Source: Jannaschia rubra
GTDB taxonomy: Bacteria > Pseudomonadota > Alphaproteobacteria > Rhodobacterales > Rhodobacteraceae
Length of the DNA: 64,000 nucleotides
Reading direction: 5' to 3'
Assembly (NCBI RefSeq): GCF_001403735.1
Contig: NZ_CXPG01000014.1
Span: 134,001 to 198,000, forward strand
Under the pieces are notes generated by a model, which worked only from the letters and a program-made list of their open reading frames with translations, was not told the DNA's origin and searched no databases. Made by a program: the position numbers and the translations under genes. Numbering within the stretch: position 1 is the stretch's first letter; each line of letters starts with the position of its first letter. Below, piece after piece: positions 8,910 to 17,724 of this stretch.

Positions 8910-10055
8910 ATGACCATCACGACCATCCCCGACGATCAGGTCCGCAGGCCGCTGGCCGCCCTGCCGTTCTGGATATCGTTGACGATGATCCCCGTCGTCT
9001 GGACCGGCGCCCTGCTGGGCGGTCTCTGGGTCATCGCGACGCCGGTCTACGCCTGGGTGATCTACGGCCTTCTCGACCTGCTCGCCGGGCAGGACGAGCG
9101 GAACGCCGACCCTCTGATGGATCGCTCCGGGCTGGGCTGGTACCGCGCCATCACGCTGGTCTGGGCGCCGGTGCAGTTCGTGACGCTCTTCGCGTTGATC
9201 TGGTACGTCACCCGCGCCGACCATCTGTCCCCTTTGGAGATGTGGGGGCTGTTCTTCGGCATGGGCGTCGTGTCGGGCACCATCGGCATCAACTATTCCC
9301 ACGAGTTGATGCATCAGCGACAGCGGATCGACCGCTGGATGTCGGACATCCTGCTCGCCATGGTCCTCTATTCCCATTTCCGCTCGGAACACCTGCTGGT
9401 GCATCACCGCTATGTCGCGACGCCCCGCGATCCGGCGACGGCCCGTTATAACGAGGGCTTCCACCGTTTCTTTCCACGCGTGCTGCGGCAATCGCCTGTC
9501 TCGGCCTGGCGGGCCGAGGCCGCGATGCTGGCGCGCAGGGGTCTGCCGCCCGCGCATCGGTCCAACCCGTTCTGGCGCTATGGCCTGCTGCAACTGGTCA
9601 TGCTGGGACTGGCCCTTGCGATTGGCGGCTGGATCGGGCTCGTCCTGTTCCTCGTTCAGGCCTTCACGGCGATCTGGCAACTGGAGCTGGTGAACTACGT
9701 CGAACACTACGGGCTGACGCGGCGGTATCTGGGCGATGGCAAGTATGAGCCCGTGCGTCCGCATCATTCGTGGAACAGCGCGCACAGGATGTCGAACTGG
9801 CTGCTCATCAACCTGCAGCGCCATTCGGACCACCACTACAAGCCCGACCGGCCGTTCCCCCTGCTCCAGACCTATTCGGATGCCGAGGCGCCGCAGCTTC
9901 CCACGGGGTATTCCGCGATGACGGCCGCGGCGATGATCCCGCCCCTCTGGCGCCGGATGATGAACCCCAAGGTGCGGGCGTGGCGCCGGCAGCATTATCC
10001 CGACATCACCGACTGGTCGGCCTACAAGACGGCATCGAATCCCGCGCCGCGCTAG
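8910..10055 (+). CDS. alkB: alkane 1-monooxygenase
   Basis: A 381-residue integral-membrane non-haem di-iron hydroxylase that adds oxygen to the terminal carbon of medium-chain n-alkanes. The His boxes are present: HELMH at 131-135, EHLLVHH at 160-166 (followed by RYVATPRDPATAR), the NYVEHYGL signature and the C-terminal LQRHSDHH. The second box has Val where many AlkBs have Gly. Several hydrophobic membrane segments precede the first box. No rubredoxin, rubredoxin reductase or alkane regulator lies nearby, so its electron donor must be encoded elsewhere. The 3' end overlaps the converging dedA gene by four bases. Confidence 0.95.
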   Translation: MTITTIPDDQVRRPLAALPFWISLTMIPVVWTGALLGGLWVIATPVYAWVIYGLLDLLAGQDERNADPLMDRSGLGWYRAITLVWAPVQFVTLFALIWYVTRADHLSPLEMWGLFFGMGVVSGTIGINYSHELMHQRQRIDRWMSDILLAMVLYSHFRSEHLLVHHRYVATPRDPATARYNEGFHRFFPRVLRQSPVSAWRAEAAMLARRGLPPAHRSNPFWRYGLLQLVMLGLALAIGGWIGLVLFLVQAFTAIWQLELVNYVEHYGLTRRYLGDGKYEPVRPHHSWNSAHRMSNWLLINLQRHSDHHYKPDRPFPLLQTYSDAEAPQLPTGYSAMTAAAMIPPLWRRMMNPKVRAWRRQHYPDITDWSAYKTASNPAPR

Positions 10056-10663
10056 GTCCGGGACGTCTTGCGGCCCTTGCCTCGGATCAGACGCCAGAGA
10101 TAGGTGCCCACCAGCGCCCCGATGACCACCCATGTCACGGGGTCGAGCCAGCCCGACACCTTGTCATATTGCGATTGCAGGACATAGCCCAGCCAGGCCA
10201 GCGCCGCCGTCCAGAGCGCGCTGCCCGCCGTGCTGTATGCGAGGAAGGGCAGCATGGGCATCCGCGCCACCCCCGCGGGGACCGAGATGAAGGTCCGCAC
10301 GCCGGGAATCATCCGCCCGAAGAACACCGCCGCACCGCCGTGCCGCTGGAACCAGCCGGTCGCGCGGTCGATGTCGCTGCCGTCGATGGTCAGCCAGCGG
10401 CCGTGCCGGTCGGCGAAGCGGTGCAGCCGGTCCGACCCGACCTTGAGCCCGATCCAGTACCACAAAAGCGCGCCGGCCACCGACCCCGCCGTGCCCGCCA
10501 CGATCGCAACCCACAGGACCATGTCGCCCCGCGCCGCCGAGAACCCGGCAAGCGGCATCACCAGTTCCGAGGGGATGGGCGGAAAGACGTTTTCGAAGAA
10601 CATCAGGAACGTGACGGCGAACCAGCCGCCCGTGCCCATGGCGTCCACGATGAAATCGAACAT
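10052..10663 (-). CDS. DedA-family membrane protein
   Basis: A 203-residue DedA/SNARE-associated family protein with hydrophobic segments near the N-terminus, around residues 50-75, and two or three in the C-terminal half. The family signature is visible: FENVFPPIPSELVMPLAGF near residues 23-41 and the later GRMIPGVRTFISVPAG, including the conserved Arg/Pro. DedA proteins are linked to membrane homeostasis, and some act as undecaprenyl-phosphate or phospholipid flippases. That would fit its place at the end of the glycan operon, but the substrate cannot be read from sequence. It lies 42 bases after kdsA. Confidence 0.88.
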   Translation of the reverse strand: MFDFIVDAMGTGGWFAVTFLMFFENVFPPIPSELVMPLAGFSAARGDMVLWVAIVAGTAGSVAGALLWYWIGLKVGSDRLHRFADRHGRWLTIDGSDIDRATGWFQRHGGAAVFFGRMIPGVRTFISVPAGVARMPMLPFLAYSTAGSALWTAALAWLGYVLQSQYDKVSGWLDPVTWVVIGALVGTYLWRLIRGKGRKTSRT

Positions 10664-10705
10664 GCCGTCCCCCTTCGCTTCCCACGCAACGCGGCGGGGC
10701 GGGGA

Positions 10706-11542
10706 TCAGTTTCTCTTGCGCAGGTCGTCGAAGGCCCGAAGGTCGCCGATCAGCGCCTCCATCCGGTCCACGGGGATCATGTTCGGCCCGTCCGAGGGGG
10801 CGTTGTCGGGGTCCTCATGCGTCTCGATGAACAGGGCCGACACACCCACGGCGCAGGCCGCGCGCGCCAGAACGGGCGCGAATTCGCGTTGCCCGCCCGA
10901 CGTGGTGCCCTGCCCCCCGGGTTGCTGCACCGAATGGGTGGCGTCGAAGACCGTGGGATAGCCGGTGCGTTCCATGATCGGCAGGCCGCGGAAATCGCTG
11001 ACCAGGGTGTTGTAGCCGAAGCTCGTCCCCCGGTCGCAGAGAAGGATGTTCCCGTTTCCGGTGCTCGCCACCTTGGCGGCCACGTTCTCCATGTCCCAGG
11101 GGGCGAGGAACTGGCCCTTCTTGATGTTGATGGCCCGACCCGTCCGCCCCGCCGCCAGCAGAAGGTCGGTCTGGCGCGACAGGAAGGCGGGGATCTGCAG
11201 CACGTCGCAGACCTCGGCCGCGGGGGCGCAATGGTCGGGCAGATGCACGTCGGTCAGGACGGGACAGCCGAACTCGGTACGAACGGCGTCGAGAATGCGC
11301 AGGCCCTCCTCCATCCCGAGCCCCCGCTGGGTGCCGATGGAGGAGCGGTTGGCCTTGTCGTAGCTCGCCTTGAAGATGAAGCGCGTCCCGGTGGGGGCGC
11401 AGGCCGCCGCGATCCGCTCGGCCATCATCCGGGCGTGGTCCAGCGACTCGAGCTGGCACGGCCCGGTGATGAGCGCGAAAGGGTTCATCCCGCCCACCGG
11501 GATATCGCCGATGGTGACGGTACGGGTCTCGATGGGGTCCAT
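10706..11542 (-). CDS. kdsA: 3-deoxy-8-phosphooctulonate (Kdo-8-P) synthase
   Basis: A 278-residue Kdo-8-phosphate synthase, condensing phosphoenolpyruvate with arabinose-5-phosphate. Recognisable segments are the N-terminal [25 protein letters not shown], a [10 protein letters not shown] stretch, the [23 protein letters not shown] region and the C-terminal [16 protein letters not shown]. The Cys found in metal-dependent forms may be the one in GPCQLES, but this was not aligned. It starts two bases after the kdsB stop, the last of the three kds genes in order of transcription (kdsD-kdsB-kdsA). Confidence 0.95.
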   Translation of the reverse strand: MDPIETRTVTIGDIPVGGMNPFALITGPCQLESLDHARMMAERIAAACAPTGTRFIFKASYDKANRSSIGTQRGLGMEEGLRILDAVRTEFGCPVLTDVHLPDHCAPAAEVCDVLQIPAFLSRQTDLLLAAGRTGRAINIKKGQFLAPWDMENVAAKVASTGNGNILLCDRGTSFGYNTLVSDFRGLPIMERTGYPTVFDATHSVQQPGGQGTTSGGQREFAPVLARAACAVGVSALFIETHEDPDNAPSDGPNMIPVDRMEALIGDLRAFDDLRKRN

Positions 11543-11544
11543 GG

Positions 11545-12327
11545 TCAGCCCTCCCGGAGCACGGCTTCGATGCGGGGCACATCCGCCGGATTGTTGAGTT
11601 CCCAGAACACCCGGCCCCGCGCCTCGACCTCGACGCAGGCGACGCGGGCGCCGTTTTCAAGAAAGCGCAGCTGTTCCAGCCCCTCGCGCCGTTCCAGCTC
11701 GCCCTCGGGCCAGCGGGCATAGGCGCGCAGCGCGTCGGGGCGATAGGCGTAGACGCCGACATGGTGGAACACCGGGACCGGGTCCGGCACCTTGGCCGGA
11801 TCGATCCAGGGGATGACTTCCTTTGAGAAATAGAGGCCGTGCAGGTTCCGGTCGAAGACGGCGGTGGTGCCGCCGACGCGGCCCGCCTTCCGATCCTCGA
11901 TGAACATGTCGTAGGTGCGCCGGTCGCAGCGCAGCACGGGCGTCGCCACGGCGGCGTCCGGGTCGCGGGCCATGCGGTCTATCAGCGCCTCGACGAACCA
12001 GGGCGGCGTCAGGGGCGCGTCGCCCTGAAGGTTCACGATCAGGTCGGCCTCCACCTGCGCCAGCGCCTCGGCGCAGCGTTCGGTGCCGTTCGCCGCCTCG
12101 GGCGAGGTCATCAGGACCGATGCACCGAAACCCTCCGCCGCGTCGCGAATGCGCGCATCGTCGGTCGCGACATGGATGGCGTCGATGCCCCGCACCTGCT
12201 GCGCCGCCTCCCAGGTCATGCGGATCAACGATTTCACGCTTCCGTCCTTCTGGCGCAATTCGGCCAGCGGCTTGCCCGGATAGCGGGTGGAGGCGTGGCG
12301 GGCGGGGATCAGAAGGATTGTTTTCAT
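11545..12327 (-). CDS. kdsB: 3-deoxy-manno-octulosonate cytidylyltransferase (CMP-Kdo synthetase)
   Basis: A 260-residue CMP-Kdo synthetase that activates Kdo with CTP. The N-terminal nucleotide-binding motif [18 protein letters not shown] begins at about residue 7, and the family's [18 protein letters not shown] and [14 protein letters not shown] segments follow. The start codon overlaps the kdsD stop (ATGA), so the two are translationally coupled. Its product feeds WaaA at 4290. Confidence 0.95.
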   Translation of the reverse strand: MKTILLIPARHASTRYPGKPLAELRQKDGSVKSLIRMTWEAAQQVRGIDAIHVATDDARIRDAAEGFGASVLMTSPEAANGTERCAEALAQVEADLIVNLQGDAPLTPPWFVEALIDRMARDPDAAVATPVLRCDRRTYDMFIEDRKAGRVGGTTAVFDRNLHGLYFSKEVIPWIDPAKVPDPVPVFHHVGVYAYRPDALRAYARWPEGELERREGLEQLRFLENGARVACVEVEARGRVFWELNNPADVPRIEAVLREG

Positions 12328-13268
12328 GCGACACCTGCCCGCAGAAGGTCGTGGATGTGCAGGATGCCGACGGGCGCGCGCCCCTCGCAGACCACCAGCA
12401 CGTTGATCTTGCGCTCGTTCATCACGGCAAGCGCGCTGGCGGCCAGCATGTCGGGTGCCGCCGTGACCGGATCGCGCGTCGCCACGTCGCGCGCATGCCG
12501 GTCCAGCAGGCCCACCATGTTGCGCCGCAGGTCGCCGTCGGTGATGACGCCAAGCAGGTCGCCGCCGTCGACAACCGCGGCGATCCCGAAACCGCCCGAC
12601 GTCATGGTCAGCAGCGCCTCGGACATGGGCGTGTCCGCGGCGACCAGCGGCAGCCCGTCGCGGTGCATGATCTGCGACACCCGGGCCATCTGCGCGCCCA
12701 GCTTGCCGCCGGGATGGAAGACGCTGAAATCCTCGGCCCGGAAATTTCGCCGCCGCAGGAGCGCCACGGCCAGCGCGTCGCCCATTCCCAGCGTGAGGGT
12801 GGTGGAGGTCGTGGGCACCATGCCGATGCCACAGGCCTCCGGCAGATGCGGCAGGGTCAGGCGGTGATCCGCCGTCTGCATCAGAGTCGAGCCTTCGCGC
12901 GACGACAGCCCGACCAGCGGTACGCCGAAGCGGCGGGTGTGGGCGACGATGTCGCGCAACTCCGTCGTCTCGCCCGAGTTCGAGATGGCCAACACCACGT
13001 CGCCGTCGCCGATCATCCCCAGGTCGCCGTGGCTCGCCTCCGCCGGGTGGACGAACAGCGCGCGCGTGCCGGTCGAGGCCAGCGTCGCGGCGATCTTGCG
13101 CGCGATGTGCCCCGATTTGCCGATTCCGGTGACGATGACGCGGCCGGTGGCGGCGGCGATAAGATCGACCACCGCGTCGAAATCCGCGGGCATTGCGTCC
13201 GCCAGCGTCCGCAGCGCCGCGGCTTCGGTGCGAAGGACCTCGCGGCCGGTATCGAGTGCGTCGCTCAT
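12324..13268 (-). CDS. kdsD: arabinose-5-phosphate isomerase (KpsF/GutQ family)
   Basis: A 314-residue sugar-phosphate isomerase converting ribulose-5-phosphate to arabinose-5-phosphate, the first committed step to Kdo. The N-terminal SIS domain shows TGIGKSGHIARKIAATLASTG and the HPAEASHGDLGMI motif. Two CBS domains follow from about residue 195. The ATG at 13268 (MSDALDTG) is preferred; an upstream in-frame TTG at 13304 would add an unlikely Pro-rich tail. A 4-base overlap joins it to kdsB. kdsC, the Kdo-8-P phosphatase, is not adjacent and not in the window. Confidence 0.92.
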   Translation of the reverse strand: MSDALDTGREVLRTEAAALRTLADAMPADFDAVVDLIAAATGRVIVTGIGKSGHIARKIAATLASTGTRALFVHPAEASHGDLGMIGDGDVVLAISNSGETTELRDIVAHTRRFGVPLVGLSSREGSTLMQTADHRLTLPHLPEACGIGMVPTTSTTLTLGMGDALAVALLRRRNFRAEDFSVFHPGGKLGAQMARVSQIMHRDGLPLVAADTPMSEALLTMTSGGFGIAAVVDGGDLLGVITDGDLRRNMVGLLDRHARDVATRDPVTAAPDMLAASALAVMNERKINVLVVCEGRAPVGILHIHDLLRAGVA

Positions 13269-13304
13269 GGCCCCGCAGATAGGCGGTGGCGCGATGACGC
13301 GCAA

Positions 13305-14546
13305 CTAGAGGGTGATCGCGCGGTCGGGTGGCACCAGCGCATTGATCCGCGCCACCTGGCGCGGCAAGCAGCGGGTCAGGAAGTCGTATTCCGCCACCAC
13401 ATGCGTCCGGGCCGCCGGTCCCAGATGCGCGTGGCGCGGGGGGTCGGCCAGCACCTCGATCACCTGTGCCGCCAGCGCGGCGGGGTCGAGGAAATCGACC
13501 AGCAGGCCGGTTTCGCCATGCGTCACCACCTCGCGCACGGGGGGCACGTCGCTGGCCACGATCGTCGCCTCCATCGCCATGGCTTCGAGCAGCGACCAGG
13601 ACAGCACGAAGGGCATGGTCAGGTAGATGTGACAGCGGCTGATCTGCACGACGCGGCGGAAATCGGCATAGGGCACCTGTCCGAGGAAATGGACCCGGTC
13701 CCAGTCGACCAGATGGCCGACCTCCCGCTCCAGTTCCGCGCGGAAGCCGCCTTCGGCCTGGCTGGCGCGGCCATAGCTGGTGCCGGAGCCGCCGACGATC
13801 AGGACGCGCGCCCGGGGCCGCGCCCGCTGGATCGCCGGCAGGGCGCGCATCAGGATGTGGAATCCGCGCGTGCGTTCCATGTTGCGGGCAACGTATGTGA
13901 AGATCTCGCCCCCGCGGTCGATGCGCCCCACCCGGCCGAGGTTCAGCGTGACGTCGGGGTCGGGGCCCAGCCGGTCGGTGCGGATGCCGTCGTGACAGAC
14001 GTCGATCCGGTCACGGAAGGAGGCGGGGAAGGTGTCGCGCTGCCACCGCGTGGGGGAAATGCCCCGGTCGACCGCCTCGATGGCGCTGTTCGGCACGGCG
14101 TTGCGCGCGGCCAGAAGGAAGGGCGTCGCCTCCGACGGCGGGTCCTCCGGGTCGAAGCCCACGGGGCCGCCCTCGGCCCGGTAGTAGTATTCGAAGAACC
14201 CGAGCACCGGCACCTGGGGCAGCACCTGCTTCATGAACAGAAGCTCGCCCCAGCCTGTGTGACCCAGGATGATGTCGGGCACGAAGCCCTCGTCGCGCAG
14301 CGCCGCCGCCGCTCGCGCCGCGCCGTAGCCGTTGCCTGCCGCCTCCTCCCAGGGGCGCGACAGGCCATAGGCGTCGGCGGCAGGCTGCCGGTGGGGGCGA
14401 TAGACGACCTTGCGGACGCCTGGCAGGTCGGGAAAGTCCCGACGCTGCGTCAGGAAGACAAGCTCGTGCGTCCCCTGCGAAGCCAGCCAGTCCAGCAGTT
14501 CGCGATACTGGCCGGGCATGTTCTGGTGGACGAGGAGGATCTTCAC
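13305..14546 (-). CDS. GT4-family glycosyltransferase
   Basis: A 413-residue GT-B glycosyltransferase. The N-terminal domain starts MKILLVHQNMPGQYRELLDWL, and the C-terminal donor domain includes the EIFTYVARNMERTRGFHILM start and the nucleotide-sugar region around FVLSWSLLEAMAMEATIVASDVPPVREVV, with the E-x7-E pattern of GT4. It lacks a signal peptide and should act on the cytoplasmic side. The neighbouring genes (ugd, UDP-glucuronate epimerase-like) suggest a surface polysaccharide; sugar and acceptor are unknown. It begins 15 bases after ugd and is likely co-transcribed with it. Confidence 0.85.
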   Translation of the reverse strand: MKILLVHQNMPGQYRELLDWLASQGTHELVFLTQRRDFPDLPGVRKVVYRPHRQPAADAYGLSRPWEEAAGNGYGAARAAAALRDEGFVPDIILGHTGWGELLFMKQVLPQVPVLGFFEYYYRAEGGPVGFDPEDPPSEATPFLLAARNAVPNSAIEAVDRGISPTRWQRDTFPASFRDRIDVCHDGIRTDRLGPDPDVTLNLGRVGRIDRGGEIFTYVARNMERTRGFHILMRALPAIQRARPRARVLIVGGSGTSYGRASQAEGGFRAELEREVGHLVDWDRVHFLGQVPYADFRRVVQISRCHIYLTMPFVLSWSLLEAMAMEATIVASDVPPVREVVTHGETGLLVDFLDPAALAAQVIEVLADPPRHAHLGPAARTHVVAEYDFLTRCLPRQVARINALVPPDRAITL

Positions 14547-14561
14547 CGACGGTCCCGTGCG

Positions 14562-15866
14562 TCAGCGGCCCACCGCGTCATATCCGGTGAAGCCCGCCGC
14601 CTCGGCATCGGCGCGCGAATAGATGTTGCGCAGGTCGGCCATCCGGGGCGTCGCCATCACCTCGGACAGGCGCTTGAGGTCGAGGGCGCGGAACTCGTTC
14701 CACTCCGTCAAAAGGACGATCAGGTCGGCATCCCGCGCGGCCTCGTAGGGGTCGTCGAGCCATTCGACGCCTGGCAGCAGCGCCTCCCCCTCCCGCAGGC
14801 CCTCCGGGTCGACGACCCGGACCCGCGCGCCGCCGCCCACCATCGCGGGCACGATCGTCAACGACGGCGCTTCGCGCATGTCGTCGGTGTTGGGCTTGAA
14901 GGTCACGCCCAGCACGACCACCGTCTTGCGGTTGAAACTGCCATCGCAAAGATCGCGCAGCTTCTCGACCATCCGGCCCTTGATCGATTCATTGACCTGC
15001 ATGACCGTCTCGGTGATCCGCATGGGCGTGGCGTGATCCTGTCCGATCCGCGCGAGCGCGGCGGTGTCCTTGGGAAAGCACGACCCCCCATAGCCGGGCC
15101 CCGCATGCAGGAACTTGTTGCCGATGCGGCCGTCCAGCCCCATCCCCCGCGCCACCGTCTTGACGTCGGCGCCGACCCGTTCGCAGAGGGCCGCGACCTC
15201 GTTGATGAAGGTGATCTTGGTCGCCAGAAAGGCGTTCGCCGCGTATTTGATCATCTCGGCCGACTCCAGGTCGGTCGTCATGATCGGAAAGTCCCGCAGA
15301 TAGAGCGGGCGGTAGATGTCGGACATGACCTGCGCCGCGCGGTCCGACTCGACTCCCACGACGACGCGGTCGGGGCGCATGAAATCGTCGATGGCCGCGC
15401 CTTCGCGCAGGAACTCGGGGTTCGAGGCCACGTCGAACTCGGCGTCGGGGGCCGCGGCGCGGACGGCCTCGGCCACCTTGCGGTTGGTACCCACGGGGAC
15501 GGTCGATTTCGTCACGATCACCGCATATCCGGTCAGGGCCTGGGCGATCTCGGTCGCGGCATCCATCACATAGGTCAGGTCCGCGTGGCCGTCGCCCCGC
15601 CGCGTCGGCGTGCCCACGGCGATGAAGACGGCCTCCGCGCCCGCGACGGCCTTCTTCAGGTCCGTCGTGAAGGACAGCCGTCCCCCGGCCACGTTGCGGT
15701 TCATGAGGTCGTCGAGACCCGGCTCGAAGATGGGAACCTCGCCTGCGTCGAGACGGGCGATCTTGGCGGGATCGCGGTCCACGCAGATCACATCGTGGCC
15801 GAAGTCCGAGAAGCAGACCCCCGATACGAGGCCCACATAGCCGGTGCCGATCATCGCGATACGCAT
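14562..15866 (-). CDS. ugd: UDP-glucose 6-dehydrogenase
   Basis: A 434-residue NAD-dependent enzyme oxidising UDP-glucose to UDP-glucuronate. The Rossmann motif GTGYVG is at residues 7-12. The catalytic Cys lies in GPGYGGSCFPKDTAAL near residue 260, and the linker and C-terminal UDP-binding domains are complete (VLGVTFKPNTDDMREAPS). The ATG at 15866 is chosen because MRIAMIGTGYVGLV is the standard start; the frame extends upstream to 15977, but that part is Arg/Pro-rich and crosses a hairpin. The product would supply the UDP-glucuronate epimerase-like gene at 16672. Confidence 0.95.
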   Translation of the reverse strand: MRIAMIGTGYVGLVSGVCFSDFGHDVICVDRDPAKIARLDAGEVPIFEPGLDDLMNRNVAGGRLSFTTDLKKAVAGAEAVFIAVGTPTRRGDGHADLTYVMDAATEIAQALTGYAVIVTKSTVPVGTNRKVAEAVRAAAPDAEFDVASNPEFLREGAAIDDFMRPDRVVVGVESDRAAQVMSDIYRPLYLRDFPIMTTDLESAEMIKYAANAFLATKITFINEVAALCERVGADVKTVARGMGLDGRIGNKFLHAGPGYGGSCFPKDTAALARIGQDHATPMRITETVMQVNESIKGRMVEKLRDLCDGSFNRKTVVVLGVTFKPNTDDMREAPSLTIVPAMVGGGARVRVVDPEGLREGEALLPGVEWLDDPYEAARDADLIVLLTEWNEFRALDLKRLSEVMATPRMADLRNIYSRADAEAAGFTGYDAVGR

Positions 15867-15902
15867 TGCAGACCTCTCAATCCTGTCGATCGGCGGGCTT
15901 TT

Positions 15903-15931
15903 CGCCCCTGCGCCGGCCCGGCGCAAGGGCG
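15903..15931 (-). terminator. strong hairpin between FAH-family gene and ugd
   Basis: CGCCCCTGCGCC (15903-15914) pairs with GGCGCAAGGGCG (15920-15931) with one internal mismatch and a 5-base loop. It lies in the 79-base gap after the FAH gene stop and before the ugd ATG. No T-run follows on either strand, so it may be a Rho-assisted or attenuating structure rather than a classical terminator. Confidence 0.45.
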
Positions 15932-15945
15932 GGTTGCGCGATAGA

Positions 15946-16650
15946 TCAGCCCTGTGCCTCGGGCGCGCCGATGACAAGCCTCACGTCCGTCAGCCCCTCG
16001 ATCCTGCCGGTCAGGACATCGCCCGGTATCACCGGGCCCACGCCCGCTGGCGTCCCCGTCAGGATCAGGTCGCCGGGGGCCAGGTGATAGAAGCGCGACA
16101 GGTCCGCCACGATGGCCGGGACGTCGTGGATCATGTCCGACAACCGGGCGTCCTGCCGGACCGCGCCGTTCACGGACAGATGGATGCGGCGGTCGCCCGG
16201 CAGGCCGAAGTCGGCCGCCCGCGTCAGGGGGGCGAGGATGGCCGATCCTTCGACGTCCTTGCCCAGATCCCAGGGGCGACGCTTGTCCTTGGCCCGCGCC
16301 TGCAGGTCGCGCCGCGTCATGTCGAGACCGCATCCATAGCCGAAGATCACCCGCTCCGCCTGCGCGGGCCCGATGCGGAAGGCCGGCGCGCCGATGGCCA
16401 CGGCCAGTTCCATCTCGTGATGATAGTCGTCCGTCTGGGGCGGATAGGGCACCGTCGAGCCCGAGGGGGCCAAAGCGAAGGGCGACTTGGTGAAGTAGAA
16501 CGGCGCCTCGCGGTCCACCTCGTTGCCCATCTCGGCGGCGTGGGCGGCATAGTTCCGGCCCACGCAGAAGATGCGGACGACGGGGAACACGTCGCCGCTG
16601 CCGGTCACGGCCAAGCGCGGCAGGGCGGGCGGGTCGAAAAGGTCGGGCAT
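15946..16650 (-). CDS. fumarylacetoacetate hydrolase (FAH) family protein
   Basis: A 234-residue FAH-fold protein. The metal site is recognisable: MELAVAIG in the middle (E in the HxxxEMELAVAIG pattern) and the C-terminal GDLILTGTPAGVGPVIPGD. The N-terminus has the VRIFCVGRNYAAHAAEMGN stretch typical of acylpyruvase / 2-hydroxyhepta-diene-dioate isomerase members. Family members hydrolyse or decarboxylate beta-diketo acids; the substrate here cannot be told. It sits 21 bases after the epimerase-like gene inside a glycan cluster, which looks like a hitch-hiker rather than a pathway partner. Confidence 0.85.
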   Translation of the reverse strand: MPDLFDPPALPRLAVTGSGDVFPVVRIFCVGRNYAAHAAEMGNEVDREAPFYFTKSPFALAPSGSTVPYPPQTDDYHHEMELAVAIGAPAFRIGPAQAERVIFGYGCGLDMTRRDLQARAKDKRRPWDLGKDVEGSAILAPLTRAADFGLPGDRRIHLSVNGAVRQDARLSDMIHDVPAIVADLSRFYHLAPGDLILTGTPAGVGPVIPGDVLTGRIEGLTDVRLVIGAPEAQG

Positions 16651-16671
16651 GGCGGTCCTTGGATGCGGCGA

Positions 16672-17670
16672 TCAGATGCAATTGTCGGCGCGGTACCAGT
16701 CGACGAAGGCGCGCACGCCCTCCTCGATCGGGGTGCGGGGAAGCGGCCGCCCCAGCAGTTCGGCCAGCAGCGTCGTGTCGGCCCAGGTCGCGGGGACGTC
16801 GCCGGGCTGCATCTCCATCAGGTTGCGGCGGGCCGTGCGGCCGGTCGCGGCTTCGATTGCGGCGATGAAGCGGTCGAGTTCTACCGTCTCGCCGTTGCCG
16901 ATGTTGACGATCCGATGGGGCGCTACCGGCGAAAGGCTGTCGCGGTCCGACACCGGCGCATCGCCAGGCGGAACGGCGATCAGATCGACGATCCCGCGCA
17001 CCAGATCGCCCACATAGGTGAAGTCGCGGCGCATCCTGCCGTGGTTGTAGACGTCGATGGGCTCATCGCGCAGGATCGCGCGCGTGAAGCGGAACAGGGC
17101 CATGTCGGGCCGCCCCCAGGGACCGTAGACGGTGAAGAACCGGAACATGGTGATCGGCAGGCCGTAGAGATGCGCATAACTGTGCGCCATCGCCTCGTTC
17201 GCCTTCTTGGTGGCGGCATAGAAAGACATCTGCGCGTCCGTCTTCATCGTCTCGCGGTAGGGCATGTCGGTGCCCGCGCCATAGACCGACGACGTGGAGG
17301 CCAACAGCATGTGCGCGGGCGGATGGGCGCGCCCTGCCTCCAGCAGTTCGTGGGTGCCGACGAGGTTGGCATGAACGTAGTCGCGCGGCGCGTCGATGGA
17401 ATGGCGCACCCCGGCTTGCGCGGCGAGGTGGATGACGGCCTCGGGTCGATGTTCGCCAATGAGCTCGGTCAGAAGGCCCGGTGTCGCGATATCGTCGATC
17501 ACCGGAGTGAAACCGCGCCCGAGCCGCTCGTGCCGGCGGCGTTTCAGCTCGGGATCGTAGTAATTTGACAGGTTGTCGATGCCGACGACGTTCCACCCCT
17601 CCGCGAGAAGCAGGTCGCAGAGGTGATAGCCGATGAAACCGGCCGATCCGGTGACGAGTGCAGTGCCCAT
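16672..17670 (-). CDS. NAD-dependent epimerase, UDP-glucuronate 4-epimerase-like
   Basis: A 332-residue extended SDR. The GxxGxxG motif is at residues 8-14 (GSAGFIG). The catalytic triad appears as SSVYG and YAATKKA, and the family-typical YGPWGRPDMALFRFT is present. That last segment and the IDNLSNYYDPELKRRR N-terminal run match UDP-glucuronate 4-epimerases (product UDP-galacturonate). The ATG at 17670 is preferred over an in-frame TTG at 17688. With ugd next door the likely route is UDP-Glc to UDP-GlcA to UDP-GalA for a surface glycan. Confidence 0.9.
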   Translation of the reverse strand: MGTALVTGSAGFIGYHLCDLLLAEGWNVVGIDNLSNYYDPELKRRRHERLGRGFTPVIDDIATPGLLTELIGEHRPEAVIHLAAQAGVRHSIDAPRDYVHANLVGTHELLEAGRAHPPAHMLLASTSSVYGAGTDMPYRETMKTDAQMSFYAATKKANEAMAHSYAHLYGLPITMFRFFTVYGPWGRPDMALFRFTRAILRDEPIDVYNHGRMRRDFTYVGDLVRGIVDLIAVPPGDAPVSDRDSLSPVAPHRIVNIGNGETVELDRFIAAIEAATGRTARRNLMEMQPGDVPATWADTTLLAELLGRPLPRTPIEEGVRAFVDWYRADNCI

Positions 17671-17724
17671 GCGACCGTGGTGTCGCAAGGGGAACGGCCT
17701 GTCAAATGCGGACTTCGGTCGGTC

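Noticed and set aside
7824-10133. 769-codon open frame on the minus strand opposite mutY and alkB
   Set aside because: The plus-strand genes carry all catalytic motifs; the antisense protein is low-complexity Arg/Gly/His.
12120-15944. Very long open frame (1274 codons) on the plus strand across the kds/ugd region
   Set aside because: It is antisense to kdsB, kdsD, the GT4 gene and ugd, all with clear motifs. Its protein is His/Arg/Asp-repetitive, typical of the complement of GC-rich genes.
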